From assembly GCA_905221605.1 (NCBI GenBank), contig CAJNDS010002779.1, positions 858,177 to 922,176 of the forward strand: a DNA stretch of 64,000 nucleotides. Direction: 5' to 3'. This document shows, piece after piece, positions 1 through 9,975 of this stretch. The notes below the pieces were generated by a model. It saw nothing but the letters and a program-made list of their open reading frames with translations, was not told where the DNA came from and did no database searches. The DNA is from Symbiodinium natans. Taxonomy: Eukaryota > Sar > Dinophyceae > Suessiales > Symbiodiniaceae. A program made the position numbers and the translations under genes. Numbering within the stretch: position 1 is the stretch's first letter; each line of letters starts with the position of its first letter.

Positions 1-344
1 ACCCGCTTTATCCACTTTCTGTCGGAGGAGCGGACGCAGCATCACCCGCTGCTGTCCCGAGCCCACTCGCCAAGCGCGCAGGAGGCTCTGGCGGGCGAAG
101 CGACTTGCTGTTGCCGTGTGTGCCGGCTTTGAAGATGCAACGCAAAAGGGCGAATGTTGGCTTTCGAGTTCGGGGGTTCTTGGTTTTCAACCATGATGTG
201 CTCCAGCGTTCCATGCGCATGATGAAAGCTCATGTGTTGCCTCAGACTGCTTCGCTGCCCCAAGCGCCCCTGGTCCTGCGACGCAGCTCTGCTGCAGTCC
301 TCGCAATCCGATTTACAGTAATTAAGGGGTTAAGGGCATCATGT

Positions 345-432
345 CACAAGAGAGAGAGAGAGAGAGAAACAACAACAAAAAAAAACAGAGAGAGAAAGAG
401 AGAGAGAGAGAGACAGAGAGAGATCGGCGGCA
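345..432. repeat. AG-rich simple repeat
   Basis: Almost pure (GA)n with a short A-rich interruption. Frames read through it give Arg/Glu-rich ORFs that are low complexity and not believable genes. Similar GA tracts occur near 5,686-5,712, 30,695-30,745 and 49,962-49,976. Confidence 0.85.
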
Positions 433-877
433 GAGGGGTATTCCGCAGGGCGCAAGCAAGCCCCAAGTTCCGACGCCACTTGCTCCACCCTCTGACCCGC
501 AGGGTACCTGGGTACCCAGCATAGTCTATGCTTGGGCCTGAAAATGGGGTTATGATATAGTCGTTGTGAGGTTCAAGTATATATTACATGGGCCTTAAAA
601 GGGGGTTCTATACAGTAGCTGGAGAAGGTTCAAGTACAGCACAACAAGGGCTGCCAGTCCAGAGCGCCCCCGCATGCGAATCCATGGTTTAGGGTGTAGG
701 GTTCAGGGTTTAGGGTTAGGGTTCGTACAACCCCAACCTAAATCCCCAGAGTCCCAGAGTGCCTCCTGCTACTTGCCCATATCTACTCCGCTTCCTGGAT
801 TACTTCGGCTTCTTTGGGGGGGTTCATGCCTGCTTCTCATGGTCGGACCCTAAACCCTAGACCCTAAACCCCTGCAG

Positions 878-3800
878 CCCGAAAGACTGCCATCCCAGGC
901 GTCCTATCAGCGGAGACGCCTGTGGGGGCGTCACCAGCCATGTTCCGCCAGACTTCGCCATTGTCGCCCAGCGTCCCCGAGGTTTGGGGTTTAGGGTTTA
1001 GGGTTAGGGTGTAGGGTTTAGGGGTTTAGGGTTTCATGGGCTGACTTTAAGGTCTTGAGTGGTTAGTTATCCCTGTCTGAGATCCTCAAACACAAGTCGT
1101 TGAGTTTCTTTGCATAGCCTGCCCGGAACAGCAAGTCCCCACAAGAAGCTCCAAACTCAAAACCCTTACGGCATCAAGTTGTATGAAAAGTCATGGGCTC
1201 CCACTATGTGGCCCCTTAGCCTTCTCTGGGGGGGGGACATTTTCTCGGCCCCAGAGCAGCAGGTTGTCTGGTAAGTTCTCTAAAAGATGTACTCTTTCAC
1301 ATATATATATATATATTTATATTTATATTTATATATAATATACATTATATATGTATACATATACATACTATATATAGATATATTATGTGTACATATATAG
1401 GGGACGCCAAGAAGGGACCATATTGGCGAGAACTCACGAAATAATAGGTGAAGGGTCCCTGGTGGCCCATACTTAATCGCCAGATTCCGAGGATGAAAGG
1501 TTGGGTTGCCCTTAGGGTTTAAGGCTGAGGGCTTCACAGGGGTTGGGGTTTAGGACTTAGGGCTCAGGGTTTAGGAGGGTTTAGGGTTTAGGGTTTACAC
1601 CCGGAACCCTAAACCCTAAGACCCCTGTCGCAGGGCAGCATGCTGACGATTCCTCTGCAGCCTCCTGACTTGGCGCGTCTTGGCCCAGACGTAAAACTAG
1701 GACTACGTACGTGGCTGGGTCTTGGAGGACCATACTTTAATACTTTCTTTGGTTCTGGGTTCCGATTATAGCTACTTATACCTAAAAAAGTATATACTTT
1801 TTTTCAGGGTCCACTCCAAAGCTAAGTTGGAAGCTCTTTTGACTTAGCAAGTCTACTTAGTATCCCCATAACCGACCCTTGCTAACCTACTTACTAAGTC
1901 GAAAGGGCTTCCAAGTAGGTGCTTGGAGGTTCATGGGTAGTGACAACTGATGTTATAGCTAGGGTAACTTGTGTTGTCGTTGCTATATCTCTGGTTTACG
2001 GCACTTACAACCCTGCTTATAACCACCCGCGAGCCTTCAAGTAGGATTTAGGGTTTAGATTTGCAGCTCGGGCTTAGATAGGGGTCTGCCCATAGCTTGT
2101 TTCGATTTTTCCATATTCGGCCAGGACCCTATCTAGAATTCATTTCGGAGGGTTCCACTGGCCAACCTAGAAAACTAAAGCCTGGACCCTCAACCCCACA
2201 ACCCCGTAAGCCCCACAATCCTGCAGGAGGCAGTGCAGAGAGATGCTGGTAGTTCTCCCAACTGGCTACTGCTTGCCCTGGTAAGCCTTTCAACCGGAAC
2301 CCTAAGCCTGCAACCCCGTATAGACTATGGCTCGCGTGGTGAGCTTGGAGCTTGTGGTTTCAGATGAATTTCGGGGGCCTTGATGCTTTCAGCCCTACGA
2401 GCTCTAGTTCCCCACTTAACTTGCCAGCCCAAACCATAAATCCGCGAATCCCCAACCCCCCCCCCCCCCCAAACGCCTGAAGCCTCAGCAAACCGACCTT
2501 GTATAGCTACACCCGAAGCTTAAGGGTTCTCAGTCGAGAATTCCACGACCGTAGTTCTCGTAGCCTGAGAAACCCTTTGAAGAACCAAAAAGTGACCCTG
2601 AAACCCAAATCCTAAAGCCATAAACCCCAAAGCCTGAGCAACAATAATGCCTTAAGCCTGAAACCTACAAACTGTTAGGCTGCAACTGGATAGCTGGGGA
2701 CCCCCTAAACGGTCAAACTCCCAGCCCCTAAAGCAACCCTTGAACACCTTTAAACTTCCAAAAGCCCTAAGCCCCTAAACCCTACAGGCCTTAACAGCCT
2801 TCAAAAACCATAAACACAGCAATGAAACCTCAAGAGCCCTCCAATTGAAAGCCTTGCCACCATCAGCCATCTGCCCAAAACCCTAAACCCTACACCCTAA
2901 ACCCTAACCCTACACCCTATACCCTACACCCTATCACCCTAAACCCCAAACCCCAAACCCCAAACCCCAAGCTCCAAACCCCAAACCCCAAACCCCCAAA
3001 CCCCAAACCCCAAGCCCCAAGCCCTGCCCAGGCGCCTCACCAGCGGGGTGCCAAACCCATCGCTTCAGCGAGGCGCCTTGGCTGCTTCCGGGCATTTCCC
3101 TGGGGCCTAAGCCATAACGCCCTAAACCCTAAACCCCAAACCCCTAAACCCCTAAACCCTAAAACTAAACCCCTATATCCCTAAACCCTAAACCCGAAAC
3201 CCTAGACCCTAAAACCCTAAACCCGAATCCCTAAGTCCCGAAAAGTCCCTAAGAGTCCCTAAGCCCGGGGTTGAGGGTTCTCTGGGGAAGCCTAAGCCCT
3301 AAACCCCAAACCCGAAACATCCCGAAACCCGGGGGTTGAGGATGTGCCAAAGTTCCGCCCCAAATTCAAGTAAGATAATGATCCGCTTCTTGCCCACAAA
3401 AAAAAGAACATGTTGAGCTTGTTGGGGGTTCTTGAGGAAATAGTAGTTTATAGGGTTGATGTAGGCTTTACAGGTTTTCACAGGGCTTGCCAGGGTTTAC
3501 GGGGTTTATGGGGTTTATGGGGCTCATAAGGCTTATAGGATTTATAGGGTTTGTGCTGAACCCTCAACCCTAAAACCTAACCCTAAACCCTTCCCATGAA
3601 CCATCAATCCTAAACCCATGAACCCTCAATCCTAAACCCTGAACCCTAAACCCTAATTGAACCCTAAACCCTAAACCCCGGTTTAAGCCTGCCAACAGGA
3701 GGAACCGTTTCCGCCACGCCACCGCAGCTTGGCAGGGTGACGTCCTTCCAGGCAGAGCCAAATTCTGGGGAGGGGGGTGTCGTGGTTTAAGGTTTAGGTT

Positions 3801-5957
3801 TAGAGTTTAGAGTTTAGGGTTTAGGGTTTAGGGTTTAGGGTTAGGCTTTAGGGGTGAGGGGTTAAGGTTGAGGTTTTAGCGGTTAGGGGTTAGGGTTTAG
3901 GCTTAGGTCTAGTCGCCGTTTGGGGATTCTGGTATGAGTCTCTGCATGGCTCGAGTTCTCCTCACTTTAATTAAGCGGGGTCACAAGGGGCTTAGGAATT
4001 CGGGACTAACACGATGCTAGGGCCCGGAGGAGGCCCATTATTACCTTTTTGTAGGGTTTAGGGTCCCTTATAATCTCCTTTAGCACAAAAAGTGCACCAC
4101 CTTTCATACCAAGGTTCCTCTTGGGTCTAGGATGTGTGCTAAGCTTCTTCGGGTGGTGAGATCTGGACACCTCAAGCGCACGGAGTTGCCACACTTCAAG
4201 TGGCGGACCTCAGCCCCCCAGTCCCTCAACTCTTGTAACCCCCGAACCTGAAACCCGCCGATGAAGACCCGAAACCCTCGACTCCTAAACGTTTAGGGTT
4301 TTAGGGGTTAGGGTCCCTAGATCCCTGAGCTGCAAAAAGGCCCCCCCGGCCCCAAACTCGCCTGAAAAGGCCACGTCGCTGCTCTTCGCTGAGCCACGAT
4401 TCAAAGAGGCGCGGAAGGGACCCCTTGCAGCTCCTCCCCAATCTCAAAGCTGAGGGTTTAGGGTTTCGGGTTTAGGGTATAGGGTGAACCCTCCCCCACT
4501 CCAAACTCTACCACGACCCTGCATCCTAATTCCGATCGTCCTATACAAGTAGTCTTCAAGCCGAGACAACCCTACACCATGCTAAGCCCTAAACCCTAAA
4601 CCTCAAGGCCTAAAGCTAAACGCCCGAAAACCGACTCTAGGGGTCGGAATGATTGCTAATCGTATGCCCTTATGGCCCCTCTATAAATATGCCATAATAA
4701 CCCCCAAACCCCCATTCTAATTAAGGCCCCATATTAAACCAAAGTCTCAAAGAACCCTAAACCCTAAACCCAACTGCACACCAGCAGGAGCTAGAGTTGG
4801 CGAAGAAGGCTTTCGCTGAGCGGGTTCGCACGACCGAGGCGCTTTTTTGCCCCTCTTTAGGAGGTCTAGGGCTTTTAGGGTTTCGGGTGTTACGTAGGGG
4901 TATAAGTAGGATAGATAGAGTCGGATTATACGTATTGGCGATCTTATTTGGGGACAGGGCTTGATGCGAGTTTCGTGCTTACATTTTGGGTGTCGAAAGG
5001 ACCCGTAAACCCCCAAACACTCAAATCTAAGCTGGAAACTCTGAACCCTATACATTGGGATCTTCCCCCTTATACACTAACAGTCCTAATAGGGGTTCTA
5101 GCACCCCTATAATAATTCCTATTGAGGACTGTTAGTGTACCATCCTGAACCCCAGCTAAAACGCCACATCCTAAACTGGCAAGCCCGGAGGCCAACCCCT
5201 CGCGGACCACGCGCCTGATAGGCCCAAAAAATCGCAAAATTGAGCCCGCGGTTCAACATTGCATGATGAAACCGAACAACCGCTAAATGCGGTACGCCCC
5301 TTTTCGCCCCGGGACACTTCAGGGTTTCAGCGTTTCAGGGTTGCAGTGCTTCAAGATTGTTGGGGTTCAGGGTTTCAGGCTTTCAGGGTTTCGAGGTTGT
5401 GTGTCCTGTCGCCTGAAAGAAAAATGCAAGTGTTGTATTTTCTTAATGTTATGGGATTCTTTGGGCGGGTGGGTATTTTTCCAACGCTCGATAAATTGCT
5501 TGACTCGTGAATGCGTGAACTTGAGATGCTCCTAAACCCTACACCCAAACCCTTCACTCTGCTAGGAAGCGCACGAGCAGAAGTACACCGAAGAGATCCG
5601 AGCGATCGAGGCAATGGCCCCACAACTTGTGGGTGCCCTGAGGGCGAATACGAGTATCGTACACATGCTCTCTCTTAAAGAGAAAGACAGAGAGAGAGAG
5701 AGAGAGAGAGATAGAGTAAAACACGCACGAAAGCAAGTAAAACACGCACATACCTTCATCATATGTGTATACACACACACACACACTTCCGTGTGGAGCG
5801 TGAAATCTGGTGCTAATGCGGAAAGACTTGGGCAAAGAGAGACGACCTGAAGTGGAACCCCTGGGTCACTGGGTCCCAGCACTGGGCTCCCCGCGTCAGG
5901 AGATGCAGGACGCGGAGGAAGAGCGCACTTTGGGCCCCAACCCGACACTCTCCGAGG
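878..5957 (+). CDS. Multi-exon gene, unknown function, coiled-coil part (exon model)
   Basis: I do not recognise this protein. Exons inferred by eye: 878-981, 1634-1690, 2227-2280, about 3032-3100, about 3705-3777, about 4370-4450, 4785-4838, 5566 to about 5656, and about 5878-5957. The best ones are phase-consistent. Exon 878-981 ends at GAG before GTTTGGGG. Exons 1634-1690 and 2227-2280 are whole codons ending at GTAAAA and GTAAGC donors. Exon 4785-4838 (starts QELELAKKAF) joins in frame to 5566 (EAHEQKYTEEIR), giving a charged helical, probably coiled-coil stretch. Introns carry telomere-type repeats at their ends. The 3' end is not visible; the gene could continue into 15,196 across the retrotransposon. 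Transcript data would decide the exon set. Confidence 0.5.
1296..1392. repeat. TA-rich microsatellite
   Basis: (TA)n with TTTATA variants over about 95 bp inside a predicted intron. Similar tracts lie at about 24,222-24,305, 29,656-29,700, 40,938-40,990, 51,307-51,330 and 51,797-51,860. Confidence 0.8.
1727..1821. mobile_element. MITE-like element, family D copy 1
   Basis: Its core (ACTTTAATACTTT, GGTTCTGGGTTCC, AAGTATATACT, then ACTCCAAAGCTAAG) matches the complete intron at 47,685-47,785. The ends are partly inverted (TTGGAG near the left, CTCCAA at the right). It lies in the predicted intron after exon 1634-1690 and abuts a second inverted-repeat element. Confidence 0.6.
1813..1928. mobile_element. 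MITE-like element E, about 35-bp imperfect TIRs
   Basis: The left arm (CTCCAAAGCTAAGTTGGAAG, then CTCTTTTGACTTAG) is complementary with mismatches to the right arm (CTAAGTCGAAAGGGCTTCCA, then AGTAGGTGCTTGGAG). The loop is about 45 bp and there is no coding capacity. It overlaps the right end of the preceding D element, suggesting shared ends or nested insertion. Confidence 0.6.
2874..3022. repeat. Degenerate telomere-type array, CCCTAAA strand
   Basis: CCCTAAA units drift into CCCTACA, CCCTATA and then a run of CCCCAAA. The array stops about 10 bp before a predicted exon start near 3,032. Confidence 0.85.
3119..3232. repeat. Degenerate telomere-type array, CCCTAAA strand
   Basis: CCCTAAA and CCCCTAAA units with scattered substitutions. 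A broader zone of decayed units continues to about 3,330. Confidence 0.8.
5057..5145. mobile_element. MITE-like element, family A copy 1
   Basis: Inverted-repeat element of about 88 bp. The left end reads TATACACTAACAGTCCT and the right end AGGACTGTTAGTGTAC. Five related copies lie at 25,110, 25,294, 39,397, 42,058 and 46,747. The consensus end is about GGGATGTTCCCCCTTATACT followed by AACAGTCCT. Confidence 0.7.
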
Positions 5958-6504
5958 TGCGCCAAGCTCATGATCATGATCACGGCCTGTGGGGGGTTTA
6001 GGGGTCTATATGAGAGTTTACGATAATAAGGGACCCCTAATACAGACTCCGAAATAGTAGGATCCCTTATAGTAAATCTTAAGTCCCTTAAATCCCTACA
6101 AGGCCCTAAACGTCTACTTTGCTTTTCTTCGCGCCACCCCGCGATCCGTAGTCTCAGAGGGCAAGAAATTTGACGACCCTAATGCGTGACCAGAACCTGA
6201 ACCGATCATGAACTCCTAGCACAACCCAAACGGTTTAGGGTTTAGGGTTTAGGGTCTAGGGGGTGTCTATACCAGTACTGCTGACGACTCCCATCATGAG
6301 GAGAAACCAGGGGAATAGAGTTCGCCCCCTCCCCCGAACCCCTCCGTTCCCCCTTGGTTCCTGTTCGATTCCTCCTTAAGGGTAAAGGAGGGATTGTTAT
6401 CATCTTTTGTTTGTTTTGGGGGGGAGGAGGTGGGGGGGGAGGAGGTGGGGGGGGGGGGGGGGGGCGGGTTCTTAAGCAAATAGTACCCTAAACCCTAAAC
6501 CCTA
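5958..6504. other. Non-coding stretch before the retrotransposon
   Basis: No convincing exon. It contains a short inverted-repeat-like stretch (6,010-6,105; GGGACCC and GGATCCC motifs), three TTTAGGG units at 6,234-6,256, a poly-G run near 6,450-6,463, and CCCTAAA units that form the left insertion flank of the LTR element. Confidence 0.5.
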
Positions 6505-6791
6505 TGCGGAGCTGCAATTGGTATTGTAGAAAGGAGTTAGTGTTGGAAGTTGGAAGGGTTAATGAACCCGGTAATCGTATTTGGCTCAAGATGGGCTTGA
6601 ACAGAAAGCCACAAGTTCAAAAAGAAGTGCCTGGGTTCTTAGGGTTTGGTAAGGGTGTGGATTCCTTCCCCCTTTCCTTCCCTCCTGGGTTGCTCTTATC
6701 CGTGTTCTTGGTTGTTTCTTGGTTCGATCTGGGAAATATAAGTTCAGGGCGATTAGGGGAGTTGATTTCCTTCCTTGGTTGTCCCCCCGTA
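6505..6791 (+). repeat. 5' LTR (287 bp)
   Basis: Begins TGCGGAGCTGCAATTGG and ends TTGTCCCCCCGTA. It matches 14,750-15,035 almost base for base. The left end is TG as usual for LTRs; the right end is TA rather than CA. It should carry the promoter, but I see no TATA box I would defend. Confidence 0.92.
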
Positions 6792-6803
6792 GGTTATGAG
6801 CCC
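6792..6803 (+). promoter_or_regulatory. Primer-binding site, half-tRNA initiator-Met type
   Basis: GGTTATGAGCCC starts at the first base after the 5' LTR. Its complement GGGCTCATAACC is the anticodon arm of initiator tRNA-Met (anticodon CAT), not a tRNA 3' end. Drosophila copia is the classic element primed by an initiator-tRNA fragment at this place, so copia-type priming is inferred. Confidence 0.75.
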
Positions 6804-6825
6804 AAATTAGGTTCCCTGCGGTTAA

Positions 6826-9800
6826 GTGTTCTTTCAAGGTTTTGGGATCAAGAAGCAATGCCTTCTCCGAAGCGATGGCTCCAACTTGCCTCAGGATGGT
6901 GGACAAGATGGTGGAGCTGGAAATGGTGCAGCTGAGTCTCTGGGTGAAAGATCGGTGTTGGAAGAGGTGATTCCCGACGCTGAAGTACATCTGGAAGAGG
7001 CCTTAGTTGCAGAAAGCCCCAATGCGGGTATGAATCCCAATAGGGATATGGTTAGCAATGCTGAAGCTGAAGGACGTGCTGTTTCTGTACCGCCAAAGCC
7101 TGGTGAAAAAAGGAACTGGGATGCGACTGGTGGCATAGATCGTGAAATGGAGGTGACTGTTTTACGAGTGTTACACAAACACGGGTACCAGCCGTCGTCT
7201 TCGACTTCGGGTCGAATGGTAGACCAAGAGTCTCAGACCGATCTGATTGGAGAAGTGCTACAAGCGACCAGGAGGCCGTTGAACAAGATCAAAAAGGGTC
7301 CATCTTCGAGTTCCCAAGGTGGTGGAAGCGGTCACAAACAGAAGGGTGCGGACGGCTTTGAAGCTGCACCTGCTGCTGAATACGCCATGGGGGAGGAGGA
7401 GATCCTACAGATGGAGGCTGAACGGTTGCGACAGCTGTCAGAAGAAGAGGACGAGATGCGACAGGTTTCTGAAAGGGACGGTTTTCGGAAAGACGAGCAT
7501 CTGATCCAAGCGTGTGATGGCACAATGTGGGAATTGCACCTCCATGAAGATGGGAGACAATATTATTACTGCCTGGATTCGCACGAAACCAAGTGGACAT
7601 TGCCGGTGGTAGGTGAAAAGGCGAAGAGTGACGAGGTGGTTGGGTCTCCTTTGGGCAATGAGCTGGAAATGGAGGCGGCACTGGATTCTTCATCCTCTAC
7701 TCCGAAGACTGAGTCTACGAGGGCATTCCAGGGTAGTGTAAATAGTTTAGGTGAAAAAGATTTTTCCTCTACTATCAGGGATAGCGGTCCTAGGGCTGAT
7801 GGTGACGCCCCGACCTCGGGTTCTCCTGATGAGGAAGGGATTCCTGGGAACCAAGCCAACATCGCTGGAGCTCAACACCTGGATCGGGAAGAAACAGAAG
7901 CGCTTTCTGAGGGTGGGGCAGCGATGGAATTGGTGGATCCAGAAGAGAAAATGCCCAATGAGGTGATCGGAACTGTGTCGGCTGCAGAAGAGCGAGTGGT
8001 GGATGTGGTACCTGTTGTTCAGGAAGGTGGTCCTGGAGATTCGGAGGATGGAGAGAAAAAGTTGTGTGTTACGACTGAGGAGGTCTCTTCGTTTGGTGCC
8101 AAGAATTCTGCCATTCAAGGGGAAAAAGAAGCTTCTGGAATAGCTGGAGACACGGATGATCTGAAAAATGAGGCCTGGAGCGCCAATGATGCGCGGGTTG
8201 ATGCGCCAGATATTACCTGGAGTGCGAAGGAAGCACGGGTTGAGGTGCATGTGGTGGTACGTTCCACGGGCGACTGCAACAATGGGGCGCAGGTCTCCGC
8301 AGCAGCTGATGATGGAGGTTCACAGGTGGACGCACTGGTGCAACCTGAAGTTAGCAGCGAGGAACGAAATGACAAGGGCTACACCGGAGCCAATGAGGCA
8401 GCTGTGGTCAATGATGGTGGAAATTCTCCTTTGGAGGCCATGGAACCAAAGGAGCCTGCGGTGGAAGAAAGCGTGCCTGCCGTGGATGATCGACTCAATT
8501 GCCCTGCAGTGGAAGAAGATTTGCCTGCTGCAGAAGGTGAGACAAAGGACTCCAATGATGGGTCCACTCCCATGAAGGGAGAAGCGTTGCCGTCTGGAAG
8601 TTCACCGGAAGTCGACACCGAGCGAACTACAGCAGATGAGGCAAAGCCGTTGGCGGAGAAAAAGGGAGGTCCTGAAATCCAGGAGCACAAAAAAGATGAG
8701 CTTGTGGGACTCGTGGAGCAGGACGAGCAGTGTGACCCAAAGGTGAAGACAAAGGATGCGCCAGGAGCCGATGATACAGAGATGGTTTCTGAAGAGCGTG
8801 TAAAGAAAGTGCCCCGAGCGGGAGCCTTGGAGTCACCTGGGCCACATTGCTATCAAGAGGGAGATGAGATCATGGGTCTGGTGCGCTGCATCAATGGGTA
8901 TGGAGCCTTTTTGGACCATGGGGATATGAATGTATTGATTCCTGCAGAAGGGAACAATGCATATCAGTTCAAGTTTGGTGATACTGTCAATGGAACAGTG
9001 AAACGAGTGGAAGATGATGGTACCATAATCTTGGACACCTTTCTGGTTTTGGAAGAGGACGTGGAGGACTCTTCTTCGACGCTGCGGAAGTGGAAACCCA
9101 GCGGCTGGAGTACGTGGTGGACGGATTCATGGTATGCTGGTCAATGGTACCAAGATTCCAACGGTCAATGGGACTGGAAACAGGAGGAAGAGCAATCCGA
9201 TGAAGAGCTTGTGGTACAGGAGTTGTCTTCTGAAGAACGAAAAGAAAGGCAACTTTATGGAGAAAAGATCTACAAAGCTCTTCTGGAGAATGGAAATGAA
9301 GAGGAAGCCTATGTTGGCAAAATTACTGGGATGCTGTTAGGTCGGCCGATGGAAGATTTACAGGAGTGTGTTGCGGATCAGGCATTCCTCAATGCGGAAG
9401 CTCGGCGCGCGTATGGCATCTTGCAAAATGATGGTTGGAAGCCTGATGGTACAGAAAACACAGGTTTGGGGGAGTTAACCACCTTTTCCCGAACACAGTA
9501 CCACAACGCGCTCTTCGAACTGGCACGTAGGAAAAGGAGATTTTCTCGACCAGTTGTGGGTGATGCGGTGGCAGTGGTGCTGGATCAAGGGGAAGAGGAG
9601 TTTTGGAACGCGCTTTGGTTGGACACCAAGCTATTTTTGCAGGAGCTTGATGGTGCAGTGCAATCCATGAGCAAAAGGGAGAACAAGCCAATGGAAGCCT
9701 ACATGGATCCTGACCAGTACAAAAAGGCTTACATGACACCAAAGACGGTGTTGTCACCTGGTTACAGCAAGCTGTGCAGGTTCTTCAATAAGGGAAGGTG

Positions 9801-9975
9801 TCGCAATGGCGATGGGTGTCCCTATGAGCATCGTCGGTACGGTGAAGGTTGGCCAGAAGGGGGTCAACTGATCCAAAGAATAGCCAAGAAGCTGATGATG
9901 AGGACGGGAACATCGGTGACCCTCCCACAGAGGAAGGTACAGTGGATGAGGCACAGCAGGAGCGGGAGGATTTAG
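6826..9975 (+). CDS. Retrotransposon ORF1: Gag-like protein with WW, S1-like and CCCH motifs
   Basis: Open for 1,049 codons from 6,826. The first in-frame ATG is at 7,030, so the true start is uncertain (alternative start, or an upstream exon). Numbering from 6,826: a WW domain at about 235-260 has two Trp 22 apart, a central aromatic cluster (RQYYY) and the closing Pro. A long acidic low-complexity stretch follows. An S1/OB-like RNA-binding motif at about 676-740 contains GYGAFLDHG. A Trp-rich patch follows, then a CCCH finger near 984-1002 (C-x7-C-x5-C-x3-H). All suggest RNA or RNP binding, as expected of a Gag-like protein. The last 30-40 residues are probably out of frame, because the real continuation is ORF2 in the -1 frame. 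Confidence 0.75.
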   Translation: MFFQGFGIKKQCLLRSDGSNLPQDGGQDGGAGNGAAESLGERSVLEEVIPDAEVHLEEALVAESPNAGMNPNRDMVSNAEAEGRAVSVPPKPGEKRNWDATGGIDREMEVTVLRVLHKHGYQPSSSTSGRMVDQESQTDLIGEVLQATRRPLNKIKKGPSSSSQGGGSGHKQKGADGFEAAPAAEYAMGEEEILQMEAERLRQLSEEEDEMRQVSERDGFRKDEHLIQACDGTMWELHLHEDGRQYYYCLDSHETKWTLPVVGEKAKSDEVVGSPLGNELEMEAALDSSSSTPKTESTRAFQGSVNSLGEKDFSSTIRDSGPRADGDAPTSGSPDEEGIPGNQANIAGAQHLDREETEALSEGGAAMELVDPEEKMPNEVIGTVSAAEERVVDVVPVVQEGGPGDSEDGEKKLCVTTEEVSSFGAKNSAIQGEKEASGIAGDTDDLKNEAWSANDARVDAPDITWSAKEARVEVHVVVRSTGDCNNGAQVSAAADDGGSQVDALVQPEVSSEERNDKGYTGANEAAVVNDGGNSPLEAMEPKEPAVEESVPAVDDRLNCPAVEEDLPAAEGETKDSNDGSTPMKGEALPSGSSPEVDTERTTADEAKPLAEKKGGPEIQEHKKDELVGLVEQDEQCDPKVKTKDAPGADDTEMVSEERVKKVPRAGALESPGPHCYQEGDEIMGLVRCINGYGAFLDHGDMNVLIPAEGNNAYQFKFGDTVNGTVKRVEDDGTIILDTFLVLEEDVEDSSSTLRKWKPSGWSTWWTDSWYAGQWYQDSNGQWDWKQEEEQSDEELVVQELSSEERKERQLYGEKIYKALLENGNEEEAYVGKITGMLLGRPMEDLQECVADQAFLNAEARRAYGILQNDGWKPDGTENTGLGELTTFSRTQYHNALFELARRKRRFSRPVVGDAVAVVLDQGEEEFWNALWLDTKLFLQELDGAVQSMSKRENKPMEAYMDPDQYKKAYMTPKTVLSPGYSKLCRFFNKGRCRNGDGCPYEHRRYGEGWPEGGQLIQRIAKKLMMRTGTSVTLPQRKVQWMRHSRSGRI

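Noticed and set aside
105-541. Plus-strand ORFs of 66-139 codons at the left edge
   Set aside because: Driven by the GA repeat. No splice or phase partner identified.
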